In this document: piece by piece, positions 24,003-31,998 of the stretch
Layout of the letters: the number at the start of each line of letters is the position of its first letter
How positions within the stretch are numbered: position 1 is the stretch's first letter
Origin: an uncultured Bacteroidales bacterium
GTDB taxonomy: Bacteria; Bacteroidota; Bacteroidia; Bacteroidales; UBA932
Length of the DNA stretch: 48,641 nt
Direction of reading: 5' to 3'
Assembly: GCA_946187975.1 (NCBI GenBank)
Contig: CAMHTE010000004.1
Location: 1-48,641 of the forward strand
The notes under the pieces: model-generated
What the model saw: only the letters and a program-made list of their open reading frames with translations
Told to the model about the DNA's origin: nothing
Databases searched by the model: none
Program-made: the position numbers and the translations under genes

Positions 24003-26657
24003 ATGCAACTGTTCTCCAAAATAGGTTTCCCCGCCGCCGTGGTTTCGACCGCGCTGGCCCTGACCTTCGCGTTAAGCGATCCTGTGGAGAACGTACGCAT
24101 TTCCGCCCTCATGGCGGACCCGGTTGAGTTTACCGATACCGTTACCTATCCCGTGGCCGGTTACAAACTTCACCGCAGGGGCAGTTTCGACGAGCAGGCG
24201 CTTCCGGACAGCGTTCTGAAGGCGCTTGGCATCGAGATAAAGTTTGACTCGGAAGATACCGTTCCTAAACTGACAGCCCGCGACACCATTCCCGTGCCGG
24301 ATTCACTGCGTCTGATCGACCCGTTCCGTTACAGGTTCTACGTGGCCCTCCTCGACTCCCTGACTCACAGGATAGTCAGCGATTCGCTGCTCGCGTCGTG
24401 GAAGACCCTTCTCGAAGCGGGCGACACCATTCCTGCGAGGGCCGATTCCGCCGACCGTTTCAAACTCGACTCGCTCTACGCGGTCGATTCTACGGCCAGG
24501 GCTAGGGCGGCTTTCCTGGCATGGTACAACTCACTCGACAAGGCGGCCCGCAAAAAGTACGATTACGAGCAGAAGGTCATGCGTAAGATGGCGCGCATGG
24601 ATTCGCTGAAGGCCATCAAAGAGGAGAAGCAGGCGGTCCGGGACAGCATACGGGAGAATGAACCCCGCGTGCTCGCTACCTTCGCGGTGCCCGATTCCAT
24701 GCACTACAAGCGCATTATCACCTGGACCGTTGACCAGAACTTCCACAACATATCGCCCCGTATTCCCGACACCACCTATAACCACTGGTTCTACGACTAC
24801 AGGTTCCGGCGCAACTGTGTTAACGCCACCTGGCTGGGAGTTGCCGGATCGCCGCTCGTGCCCTACAACTACTTCGACAGGAAAGGCAGTGACATGCCGG
24901 ACTTCTATGCCGTGCAGGAGCCGTGGACATATACCCCCTCCACCCTCCCGATGTACAATACCAAGACGCCGTACACCGAGCTGGCTTATTGGGGAACGCT
25001 GATTTCGGCCGATGAGAAGGAGGAAGACAACTTGCACATCTTCACTACCCAGAACATCACTCCGGCGCTGAATTTCTCGCTGCTCTACGAACGCTGGGGA
25101 GCCGGTGGAATGCTGGTGAACGAGACAACCAAGAACAAGAACTTCGCCTTCGGCTCCAACTACCTCGGCAAGCGTTACCTGATGCACGGAGGGTATATCT
25201 ACAACATGGTAGCCAGGGGCGAGAACGGAGGACTCAAGGACGTTGCGGACGTCAGGGATACCACTATCGACGCAAGGGAGATGGGGGTTTATCTCACTAA
25301 TGCCTCGTCCAAGATCAAGAAACATACGTGGTTCCTGGACCAGCAGTACCGTATCCCCCTGACCTTCCTTTCCAAAAAGGAACCGGTCGATACTTTGGGT
25401 GAGGAAGATGGGGCCGCTGCCGCCGACAGCCTCTGGATAGACCGCGACGTCACGACCGCATTCATAGGGCACAGTTTCCAGTATTCTACCCTCGGGCGCA
25501 TGTATACCGACAAGATAGGAACCGGCGAAACGGATGCCAGGAACTTTTACAACAACGTCTTCAATTACAACCCCACGGAGTCTGCCGACACGATGCACGT
25601 CACGGAGATCGACAACAAGCTCTTCGTGCGTCTGCAACCTTGGAAGGACGACGCCCTGGTATCCAAACTGGACGTGGGCTTGGGTGACAACATACGCACC
25701 TACTTCGACAGCGTAGCCACCGCAACCCGCTGGCGCGAGCACTCGATGTATACTTACGCCGGGGCCAACGGAAGGCTGTCCCGATACGTGTCATGGGACG
25801 CCTCGGGGCGTTTCTTCTTCGAGGGATACAGGGCCGGGGATTTCTCCCTCGATGCGAACGCATCGTTCAATCTCTACCCCTTCCGCCGTGCGCGCAACAG
25901 CCCCCTGTCGATAAGCGCCCATTTCGGTACATCCCTATCGGAACCGGACCATTACCAGCAGAAGATACGTTCCAACCACTTCAACTGGGACAACAACTTT
26001 TCCAAGATATCCACCACCCGCCTCGAAGGCAGCGTGGACATTCCTTACTGGAAGCTGTCGGCCCGTGCCGGCTATGCCCTCCTGGCTGATAACATCTACT
26101 ACGACACCCTCGGGGTGGTACGCCAGAACGGGACTCCAATGAGCGTGCTATCGGCTTCGGTACGCAAGGAATTCGTCTTCATGGACTTCCTGCACATGGA
26201 CAACCGCGTCCTGTTCCAGGCATCTTCCAACCAGGAGGTCCTGCCCCTGCCGGCACTCTCGTTCAACGCCCGCTGGTTCATTCAGTTCGTGGTTCAGAGG
26301 GACGACGCCCGCCGCAAGGTGCTCGAACTTCAGGCAGGTGCCGATGTGTGGTACAACACTCCCTGGTACTCGCCTGCGTGGAATCCTAACCTCGGCGTCT
26401 TCCACAACCAGCAGAAGGTCAAATACAACAACGGTCCTGTCATAGACCTCTTCATAAACGCCCAGTGGAAGCGCGCCTGCATATTCGTTAAGATGGAGAA
26501 TATCAATATGGGCTGGCCTGCCGACAAGGCCGACTACTTCTCGGCCCATCACTTCATCCGTACGCAGAATGCCATAAAGGTAGGTATGTTCTGGCCCTTC
26601 TACATGCAGCCCGGAAAGTCGTCTTCCGGCAACAAGGCATCGTCGTTTGAAGAATGA
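24003..26657 (+). CDS. Putative porin, Porin_10-like outer-membrane beta-barrel
   Basis: 884 aa from ATG 24003; a TTG nine bases earlier is inside the promoter box. Residues 1-25 form a hydrophobic signal (MQLFSKIGFPAAVVSTALAL). Residues 26-235 are a hydrophilic, charged periplasmic-type region with a coiled-coil-like part (YEQKVMRKMARMDSLKAIKE). From about residue 235 the sequence shows the pattern of amphipathic strands and aromatic girdles of a large beta-barrel (WLGVAGSPLVPYNYFDRKG, FFEGYRAGDFSLDANASF, KVGMFWPFYMQPG). These phrases match the Bacteroidota 'putative porin' family (PF14121-like). The function as a porin or assembly platform is inferred. It is coupled by ATGA to the lytic transglycosylase. 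Confidence 0.83.
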   Translation: MQLFSKIGFPAAVVSTALALTFALSDPVENVRISALMADPVEFTDTVTYPVAGYKLHRRGSFDEQALPDSVLKALGIEIKFDSEDTVPKLTARDTIPVPDSLRLIDPFRYRFYVALLDSLTHRIVSDSLLASWKTLLEAGDTIPARADSADRFKLDSLYAVDSTARARAAFLAWYNSLDKAARKKYDYEQKVMRKMARMDSLKAIKEEKQAVRDSIRENEPRVLATFAVPDSMHYKRIITWTVDQNFHNISPRIPDTTYNHWFYDYRFRRNCVNATWLGVAGSPLVPYNYFDRKGSDMPDFYAVQEPWTYTPSTLPMYNTKTPYTELAYWGTLISADEKEEDNLHIFTTQNITPALNFSLLYERWGAGGMLVNETTKNKNFAFGSNYLGKRYLMHGGYIYNMVARGENGGLKDVADVRDTTIDAREMGVYLTNASSKIKKHTWFLDQQYRIPLTFLSKKEPVDTLGEEDGAAAADSLWIDRDVTTAFIGHSFQYSTLGRMYTDKIGTGETDARNFYNNVFNYNPTESADTMHVTEIDNKLFVRLQPWKDDALVSKLDVGLGDNIRTYFDSVATATRWREHSMYTYAGANGRLSRYVSWDASGRFFFEGYRAGDFSLDANASFNLYPFRRARNSPLSISAHFGTSLSEPDHYQQKIRSNHFNWDNNFSKISTTRLEGSVDIPYWKLSARAGYALLADNIYYDTLGVVRQNGTPMSVLSASVRKEFVFMDFLHMDNRVLFQASSNQEVLPLPALSFNARWFIQFVVQRDDARRKVLELQAGADVWYNTPWYSPAWNPNLGVFHNQQKVKYNNGPVIDLFINAQWKRACIFVKMENINMGWPADKADYFSAHHFIRTQNAIKVGMFWPFYMQPGKSSSGNKASSFEE

Positions 26658-27331
26658 GCCGTTTCCGCGAACCACACAGCCTCTGCCTGCTTGCACTCAC
26701 CGCCCTGCTTATCGTCGGGAGCGGAGTGTCGCTGCGTTTGCGTGATACCGCCGTCCTTGCCCATTCGGAGATTGAAAAGCCATGGGACGGCACCTGTGTC
26801 GATTATATAATCAGTCCTTACGATTCGCTGATGAAGATTTACGCCGATTCGGTGGGACTGGACTGGAGGCTCGTGTCGGCCGTGGCATACCATGAGTCAG
26901 GTTTCGATACCTCCGCCGTATCGCACAGGGGAGCCGCCGGGCTTATGCAGATGATGCCTTCGACTGCCGCAGACCTGGGTATCGATCCTTTCGATCCAGT
27001 CCAGAGCGTCCGCGCGGCCACCATATATCTCAGGCAGCTTCACCGCAATTACAGTGGCCTGGCGGCAGATGCCGAAGAGCAGCAGAAATTCATGCTGGCG
27101 GCCTACAATGCCGGGACGGGGCGCGTACGCGACTGCATCAACTACGCCCGTTACATGGGCGTGGACCCTTCAGTCTGGGATAACGTGGCAGCCCTCATCC
27201 CCGAGATGGATTCGGATGAGGTTGCCCAGCTCGATACGGTAAAGTTCGGCCGCTTCAACGGGGCCGAAACCGTAGCCTATGTTCAGAATGTGATGGACCG
27301 CTACGGCAAGTACAAGCGCAGGGCCCGTTGA
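26654..27331 (+). CDS. Lytic transglycosylase, SLT domain
   Basis: 225 aa. The N-terminal hydrophobic segment (SLCLLALTALLIVGSGVSL) serves as signal or anchor. From about residue 60 it is an SLT domain with the catalytic Glu in VAYHESGFD (E81), then GAAGLMQMMPSTA, RAATIYLRQL and MLAAYNAGTGRV, as in MltF/Slt enzymes. It cuts the MurNAc-GlcNAc bond to form 1,6-anhydroMurNAc ends. Its start overlaps the porin stop by 4 nt, which suggests coordinated insertion of the barrel and remodelling of the wall. It ends 3 nt from the convergent ftsB-like gene. Confidence 0.93.
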   Translation: MSRFREPHSLCLLALTALLIVGSGVSLRLRDTAVLAHSEIEKPWDGTCVDYIISPYDSLMKIYADSVGLDWRLVSAVAYHESGFDTSAVSHRGAAGLMQMMPSTAADLGIDPFDPVQSVRAATIYLRQLHRNYSGLAADAEEQQKFMLAAYNAGTGRVRDCINYARYMGVDPSVWDNVAALIPEMDSDEVAQLDTVKFGRFNGAETVAYVQNVMDRYGKYKRRAR

Positions 27332-27334
27332 GGC

Positions 27335-27661
27335 TTATTCTTCCACTATATATACGTCGTCTCCCGGCTCGGCGAAGAGGAACTTCTCCCGCGCGAGCGC
27401 TTCGAGGGTGTCGCGGTTTTCGGTGAGCATACGAATCTGCTGTTCCAGCTCCACGATTTTCTTGTCGTAGAGGCGTAACTGCCTGTGCTGGTGCATTATC
27501 GTAATCTCGGCTCCCACCCAGCGCACGATGCTGTCTTTCTTCACGAAGAGGATAACCGCGAAGATAGCTGTTGCGACGATGGCAAGACGCAGGAAAGAAC
27601 GCTGCTCCCTGCGGTTGCCGTCCTTGCTGCTGTCCCAGATGTCTTTGAAGAATTTTGCCAT
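27335..27661 (-). CDS. ftsB: FtsB/DivIC family septum formation protein
   Basis: 108 aa from ATG 27661; a TTG codon 12 nt upstream lies in the -7 box. A basic N-tail is followed by one TM segment (residues about 25-42, LRLAIVATAIFAVILFV), then a periplasmic leucine-zipper coiled coil (LRLYDKKIVELEQQIRMLTE) and the short REKFLFAEPGDDVYIVE motif typical of FtsB/DivIC. It links division proteins (FtsL/FtsQ type) at the septum. Only this division gene is present here. Confidence 0.88.
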   Translation of the reverse strand: MAKFFKDIWDSSKDGNRREQRSFLRLAIVATAIFAVILFVKKDSIVRWVGAEITIMHQHRQLRLYDKKIVELEQQIRMLTENRDTLEALAREKFLFAEPGDDVYIVEE

Positions 27662-27670
27662 TGATTTATG

Positions 27671-27678
27671 CAAAAATA
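27671..27678 (-). promoter_or_regulatory. -7 box for ftsB
   Basis: Minus-strand TATTTTTG, 9 nt before the ATG at 27661. It lies 2 nt from the plus-strand box of the nucleotidyltransferase gene. Confidence 0.55.
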
Positions 27679-27680
27679 GT

Positions 27681-27688
27681 TAAATTTG
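27681..27688 (+). promoter_or_regulatory. -7 box for the nucleotidyltransferase gene
   Basis: TAAATTTG, 24 nt before the ATG at 27713. A TTTG at 27654-27657 is 23 nt upstream, slightly beyond the usual spacing. Confidence 0.55.
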
Positions 27689-27712
27689 TGAAGATTTAAT
27701 ACTCTGAAAAGA

Positions 27713-28645
27713 ATGAAACCTACATTGCTTGTACTGGCTGCGGGAATGGGCAGCAGATACGGTGGACTCAAACAGATGGACGGCCTCGGCCCGTCCGGCG
27801 AAACAATCATAGATTACTCCATTTACGACGCCGTCAAGGCCGGTTTCGGCAAGGTGGTGTATATCGTGAGGGACTATTTCCTCGAGGATATGAAGGCTCA
27901 CGTGGCTAAGAGGTATTCCCATGTGAAATGCTCTGACGGAAGCCCCCTGGAATTCGTTTTCGTAACTCAGGAACTCAACAAGATACCCGCAGGCTTCACC
28001 CTCAACCCGGAGCGCGAGAAGCCCTGGGGCACGGCCCATGCCATACTGATGGCGAAGGACGTCATCCATGAGCCTTTCGCGGTAATCAACGGCGACGATT
28101 ATTACGGAAAGGAGTCGTTCAAGGTGCTTGGCGACTGGTGCCGGGCGCATGAGCACAGCAAGGGCCGGTACTGCATCGTCGGTTTCGAACTCGATAGGAC
28201 GCTCTCCGAGTCGGGCAGCGTTTCGCGCGGCATCTGCCACTATACCTCCGACGGCGTCCTCACCGCCATCGAGGAGCACCTTAACATAGCACGCGAGGCT
28301 GACGGCAAGGTATACGGCGACAATTCTGTAAACGGCGAAAAACACGTCACGCTGGAAGGCAAGGCCCTGTGTTCCATGAACATGTGGGGTTTTACCCCCG
28401 ATTATTTCGAAGGGTCTGAAGTCATCTTCCGCACGTTCCTCGAGGCCAATATCAACGAGCTCAAGAAGGAGTTCTATATACCCTATGCCGTCGACTGCAT
28501 GGTAAAGGATGGCAAGGCAGTGACCGAAGTGCTATCGACACCTTCCCGCTGGTTCGGGGTGACCTACAAGGAAGACCGTCCCGGGGTTGTCGCGAAGTTC
28601 GCCGACCTGGTTGCCGCAGGTGTTTACCCTTCACCCCTTTATTGA
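27713..28645 (+). CDS. Sugar nucleotidyltransferase-like protein
   Basis: 310 aa. It begins with the NTP-transferase signature LVLAAGMGSRYGGLKQMDGL (GxGxR/K nucleotide-binding loop), followed by VINGDDYYGKESF, which supplies the metal-binding Asp residues, and the middle segment NMWGFTPDYF. It belongs to the GT-A-like nucleotidyltransferase superfamily (GlmU/RfbA type). The product could be a nucleotide-sugar for glycan synthesis, or a MurU-type recycling step, but the substrate cannot be read. The following CPBP gene begins 1 nt after its stop. Confidence 0.87.
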   Translation: MKPTLLVLAAGMGSRYGGLKQMDGLGPSGETIIDYSIYDAVKAGFGKVVYIVRDYFLEDMKAHVAKRYSHVKCSDGSPLEFVFVTQELNKIPAGFTLNPEREKPWGTAHAILMAKDVIHEPFAVINGDDYYGKESFKVLGDWCRAHEHSKGRYCIVGFELDRTLSESGSVSRGICHYTSDGVLTAIEEHLNIAREADGKVYGDNSVNGEKHVTLEGKALCSMNMWGFTPDYFEGSEVIFRTFLEANINELKKEFYIPYAVDCMVKDGKAVTEVLSTPSRWFGVTYKEDRPGVVAKFADLVAAGVYPSPLY

Positions 28646-28646
28646 T

Positions 28647-29537
28647 ATGCGCAGAGCCCGCGGTAATTTCAATCTCTTCCGCCGTTACGCCTGGTGCGTT
28701 CCTGCGGCGGCCGACGTTTTCATCCTGCTGGCACTGTTGCTCGTAGGCGCCCTGCTCGGAAGCCTGGTGACAATCCTTTTCGCAAAGGCTCTGGGAACAG
28801 CTGCATCCATGGAATACGCAACGCTTATAAGCTATCCCATAATGTTCCTGCCGGCCATGATCTGGGCGGCTTCCCGTAGCGGCCGCGCCAGCGCCTCGCA
28901 CAAGGGTCTGGCCCTCGACAGCGCCAATGTGAAGCCTCTTGGGTGGGTGCTTTGCGTCTTGCTGGTTTCCCTGCTTACCCTGGCGCTGGGAGTTAGCTGC
29001 GACCCCATAGGCGGTCTGCTTCCCGATATGCCGGACTTCCTGAAGAATGCGCTGGAAAGCCTGACTGCCGGCAAGTTCTGGGTCAATTTCCTCTGCGTGA
29101 GCATCTTCGCTCCCTTTTTTGAGGAATGGCTCTGCCGCGGTATGGTCCTTCGCGGACTTCTCGGCCACAAGATGAACCCCGTCTGGGCGATAGTGCTTTC
29201 AGCCGTCTTCTTTGCACTTATCCACCTGAATCCCTGGCAGGCCATTCCGGCCTTTATCCTGGGGCTTTTCTTCGGATATGTTTACTACAGGACGGGCTCC
29301 CTCAAACTGACGATGCTCATGCACTTCGTCAATAATACGGCGGCTCTTGTCATAGGCCACATCGAAGCCCTTAAAGACAAGGAAACCTGGATGGACGTGC
29401 TGGGACCTTCGTTCTGGTACTGCTTCGTAGGGAGCCTGCTGCTGGTGGCGCTCATTGTCCTTGCGTTCCAACGCATTGCGCCGCTTCGCCCTTCCGGGAG
29501 CTGCGACATAGTAGAGCCTCTCTTCGGAGAAGAATAA
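28647..29537 (+). CDS. CPBP family intramembrane metalloprotease
   Basis: 296 aa from ATG 28647; earlier in-frame starts overlap the previous gene without adding a domain. About eight TM segments are visible. The three CPBP/Abi motifs are present: EEWLCRG (FFEEWLCRGMV), then ALIHLNPWQ with its His, and the third motif HFVNNT. These are the glutamate and histidine ligands of an embedded zinc site, as in prenyl-CAAX endopeptidase Rce1 and bacteriocin-immunity CPBP proteins. The substrate is unknown. It converges with folP, with a single base between the two stop codons. Confidence 0.9.
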   Translation: MRRARGNFNLFRRYAWCVPAAADVFILLALLLVGALLGSLVTILFAKALGTAASMEYATLISYPIMFLPAMIWAASRSGRASASHKGLALDSANVKPLGWVLCVLLVSLLTLALGVSCDPIGGLLPDMPDFLKNALESLTAGKFWVNFLCVSIFAPFFEEWLCRGMVLRGLLGHKMNPVWAIVLSAVFFALIHLNPWQAIPAFILGLFFGYVYYRTGSLKLTMLMHFVNNTAALVIGHIEALKDKETWMDVLGPSFWYCFVGSLLLVALIVLAFQRIAPLRPSGSCDIVEPLFGEE

Positions 29538-29538
29538 A

Positions 29539-30240
29539 TCAGTGAATACGCAGTATATCGGCGCCCCGCTCTTCAGCGAGGCGTTCTGCGTATGCGGTGC
29601 CTGTCTTGCGGGTAAAGCGTTTGTCGGCCACTCCGACCAGGATGGGACGGCCGAAATGGCGGAATGCGCCAAGGTTTTCGAGCAGTTCCCAGTTCTGCTC
29701 CTCAGTCTTTGCAAAGCCGAATCCCGGATCCAGTATCCAGTCCTTGATTCCAAGGCTGCGTGCCTTTTCAGCAAAGGTCTCGAAGTATGCGTCAACTTCG
29801 GCCACGACCCCGCGCGGGTAATCGCACATGGCGTCCATGGTCCGGGGATTTCCGCGTTTATGCATCGCCACGTAGGGGAGTCCAAGTCCTGCAACGGTGG
29901 ATAGCATGTCCGGGTCGTCCTCTCCGGCGGAAATGTCGTTGACTATGAATGGGCCGAGAATCTCGAATGCCCTTTTTACAATCTCGGAACGGGTTGTATC
30001 AATTGAGACGGGCGGAGATTCCGCCCTTAACCACTCCAGGACCGGTTCCAGCCGGCGCCATTCCTCTTCGACGCTTACTTCCGCCGCTCCGGGACGGGTC
30101 GAGACCGCTCCCAGGTCGATGATGGAGCAGCCCCTGTCAAGGAGCTTCTGCATGCGTTCAGCCGCAGCATCCACGCTCCCGGCACGGCTCTCCGCAAAGA
30201 AAGAGTCCGGCGTAAGGTTTACTACTCCCATCAGTATCAT
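29539..30240 (-). CDS. folP: Dihydropteroate synthase, unusually short
   Basis: 233 aa from ATG 30240; a TTG three codons earlier lies inside the -7 box. The family normally has 260-285 aa. Condensing p-aminobenzoate with the pterin diphosphate is indicated by NLTPDSFF, IIDLGAVSTRPGA, VSIDTTRSE, FIVNDISAG, ILDPGFGFAKT and the Lys in ADKRF. The C-terminus is GADILRIH: the RxH of the usual RVHDV is kept, but the protein ends immediately and lacks the last helix. About ten residues are also missing between ERLA and GAD. The shortening is not a simple frameshift, because no family-like sequence continues in other frames. See findings. Confidence 0.85.
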   Translation of the reverse strand: MILMGVVNLTPDSFFAESRAGSVDAAAERMQKLLDRGCSIIDLGAVSTRPGAAEVSVEEEWRRLEPVLEWLRAESPPVSIDTTRSEIVKRAFEILGPFIVNDISAGEDDPDMLSTVAGLGLPYVAMHKRGNPRTMDAMCDYPRGVVAEVDAYFETFAEKARSLGIKDWILDPGFGFAKTEEQNWELLENLGAFRHFGRPILVGVADKRFTRKTGTAYAERLAEERGADILRIH

Positions 30241-30246
30241 ACACTG

Positions 30247-30254
30247 CAAAGATA
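30247..30254 (-). promoter_or_regulatory. -7 box for folP
   Basis: Minus-strand TATCTTTG, 6 nt before the folP ATG at 30240. It is divergent to the tmk box, 13 nt away. Confidence 0.65.
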
Positions 30255-30267
30255 AGCGAATAATGCT

Positions 30268-30275
30268 TATATTTG
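30268..30275 (+). promoter_or_regulatory. -7 box for tmk
   Basis: TATATTTG, 6 nt before the tmk ATG at 30282. It is back-to-back with the folP box. Confidence 0.65.
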
Positions 30276-30281
30276 CACATC

Positions 30282-30959
30282 ATGCTCATAGTTCTGGAAG
30301 GCCTGGACGGGGCGGGAAAGTCCACCCAGGTCCGCAAAATGAAGGAATACCTCGCGCAGAAGTGTGCAGGTCTCGAATACATACATTTCCCCCGTTATGA
30401 GGCTCCCGTTTACGGCGGACTAATCAGCCGTTTCCTGAGGGGAGAGTTCGGTGCCATCGACTCGGTCCATCCGCAGCTGGTGGCCCTGCTTTTCGCGGAA
30501 GACAGACATGGGGCTGCGGGGACGATTCGCGAGGCCCTGGACAAGGGGAGCACGGTGCTTCTCGACCGCTACGTTTATTCCAACATAGCCTACCAGTGTG
30601 CGAAACTTCCCAATCCGGATGAGGCGGAGGCCCTGAGGGAATGGATTTTGAACACCGAGTTCGGCGAATTCGGCGAGCCGCGTCCGGACCTTAATATCTT
30701 CCTGGATGTACCAATAGGTTTCGTAGAACACAGCCTTACCGCCGCCCGCAAGGGAAGCGACCGTGCCTATCTGCACGACTCCCAGGATATTCACGAGCAG
30801 GATATCAACTTCCAGAAACGTGTGCGTGCGATGTATTTGCGTCAGGCGGAAGTGGATCCTGCCCTTGTAGTTGTGGATTGCTCCGCTCCCGACGGCAGCA
30901 TGCTGCCTCCGGACGACATCTTCCTCAAGTTAAAAGCAGTGGTTGATGAACGGCTTTAA
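30282..30959 (+). CDS. tmk: Thymidylate kinase
   Basis: 225 aa from ATG 30282 (MLIVLEGLDGAGKST; P-loop GLDGAGKST at 7-15). The DR(Y/H) motif LLDRYVYSNIAYQ and the lid region with basic residues (TAARKGSDRAYLHDSQDIHE) identify TMP kinase, which makes dTDP for DNA synthesis. Length is slightly above average. The stop overlaps the DoxX gene start (30946) by 14 nt. It starts only 6 nt after its -7 box. Confidence 0.95.
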   Translation: MLIVLEGLDGAGKSTQVRKMKEYLAQKCAGLEYIHFPRYEAPVYGGLISRFLRGEFGAIDSVHPQLVALLFAEDRHGAAGTIREALDKGSTVLLDRYVYSNIAYQCAKLPNPDEAEALREWILNTEFGEFGEPRPDLNIFLDVPIGFVEHSLTAARKGSDRAYLHDSQDIHEQDINFQKRVRAMYLRQAEVDPALVVVDCSAPDGSMLPPDDIFLKLKAVVDERL

Positions 30960-31998
30960 GCGCATATGCTCGGCCGCCCTCGGGCTGGTTCTGTTCCTGG
31001 CCGGACTCCTTAAACTGATGGATCCCGTCGGGGCGGGCCTGATAGCCGATGAGTATCTGCGGTTCTTCCGTCTGGGCTTCCTGCGCTTCGCCGCTCCCGT
31101 GCTTGGAAGCCTCATGGCATATATCGAGTGTGCCGCCGGAGCCGCCCTCATTACGGGGGTTTGGCGCAGGGTCACCTGTATCTTTACCGGAATCCTGCTT
31201 GGCTTCTTTACGCTGGTAACGCTGGTGCTGCTTATATTCAACCCTCCCATGGACTGCGGTTGTTTCGGTGAGGCGGTGCATCTGTCGCACGGTGCCAGTT
31301 TTATAAAGAACCTTGTCCTCGCCCTCATCTGGTTTGCCGCATTCGCGCCTTTCCGAGAGTTCGGAACGCCCCAGCGCAGCCGCTACGTATCCTTTACGCT
31401 GGCACTGATATCTTCGGCGCTATTCCTGCTTTATTCGGCATTGACGATTCCTCTGGTGGACTTCGCTTCCTTCAAGCCAGGTACCTTCCTTGCCGGAGCC
31501 ATCGATGACGGGGAAAGCTTCGAAGACCAGCCCCTGCTTCCTTTCATCGACGCCCGCGGAGATTATGCCGACAGTCTGGCCCTGAGCGGCAAGGCAATAA
31601 TAGTTTCGGCATACAACAGCCTCAACGGCGGGGGAGAGCGCCGTACGGCCGCCTTCCTCGATGCAGCCGCCGCGGAGGGATTTACGCCTCTCTTCATAGC
31701 CTCCGGCACTCCCTCGTCTCTCGCTGAGAAGCTTTCCGTGCCTACGCTTCTCCCGTACTGCTATTCGGGCGACAGGCGCATGCTTATGACCCTCAACCGT
31801 TCCAACGGGGGAGCCACTCTTGTGTGCGACGGTCAGATCATTGCCAAATGGCCGGCTTCGCGTCTTCCGGATTCGGAGAAACTCAGGCAGCTGGGTACAA
31901 AAGACCCTGTCGGGGTTATGCACGAGGCAAAAAACCGGGACAGGGTGCGTTTGCAGGGTTTTCTGATTTACGTACTGGCCGTAATGTTCTTCATCTAA
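30946..31998 (+). CDS. DoxX/MauE-like membrane protein with thioredoxin-like C-domain
   Basis: 350 aa from ATG 30946 (MNGFKRICSAALGLVL); a TTG one codon earlier is also possible. N-terminal part: four TM helices of DoxX/MauE type containing NPPMDCGCFGE. A further TM segment at about 150-170 (FTLALISSALFLLYSALTI) is followed by an extramembrane region with a thioredoxin-fold look (IIVSAYNSLN, then GGATLVCDGQIIAKW near the end) but without an active CxxC, and a last TM segment (FLIYVLAVMFFI). Comparable proteins are frequent in Bacteroidota. The role in redox or disulphide chemistry is inferred from the MauE relationship. It overlaps the convergent sppA gene by 4 nt. Confidence 0.83.
   Translation: MNGFKRICSAALGLVLFLAGLLKLMDPVGAGLIADEYLRFFRLGFLRFAAPVLGSLMAYIECAAGAALITGVWRRVTCIFTGILLGFFTLVTLVLLIFNPPMDCGCFGEAVHLSHGASFIKNLVLALIWFAAFAPFREFGTPQRSRYVSFTLALISSALFLLYSALTIPLVDFASFKPGTFLAGAIDDGESFEDQPLLPFIDARGDYADSLALSGKAIIVSAYNSLNGGGERRTAAFLDAAAAEGFTPLFIASGTPSSLAEKLSVPTLLPYCYSGDRRMLMTLNRSNGGATLVCDGQIIAKWPASRLPDSEKLRQLGTKDPVGVMHEAKNRDRVRLQGFLIYVLAVMFFI

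Noticed and set aside
24531-25742. Long minus-strand open frame opposite the porin gene.
   Set aside because: No domain, no start context, and the plus-strand frame has a signal peptide and barrel motifs. A codon-bias artefact.
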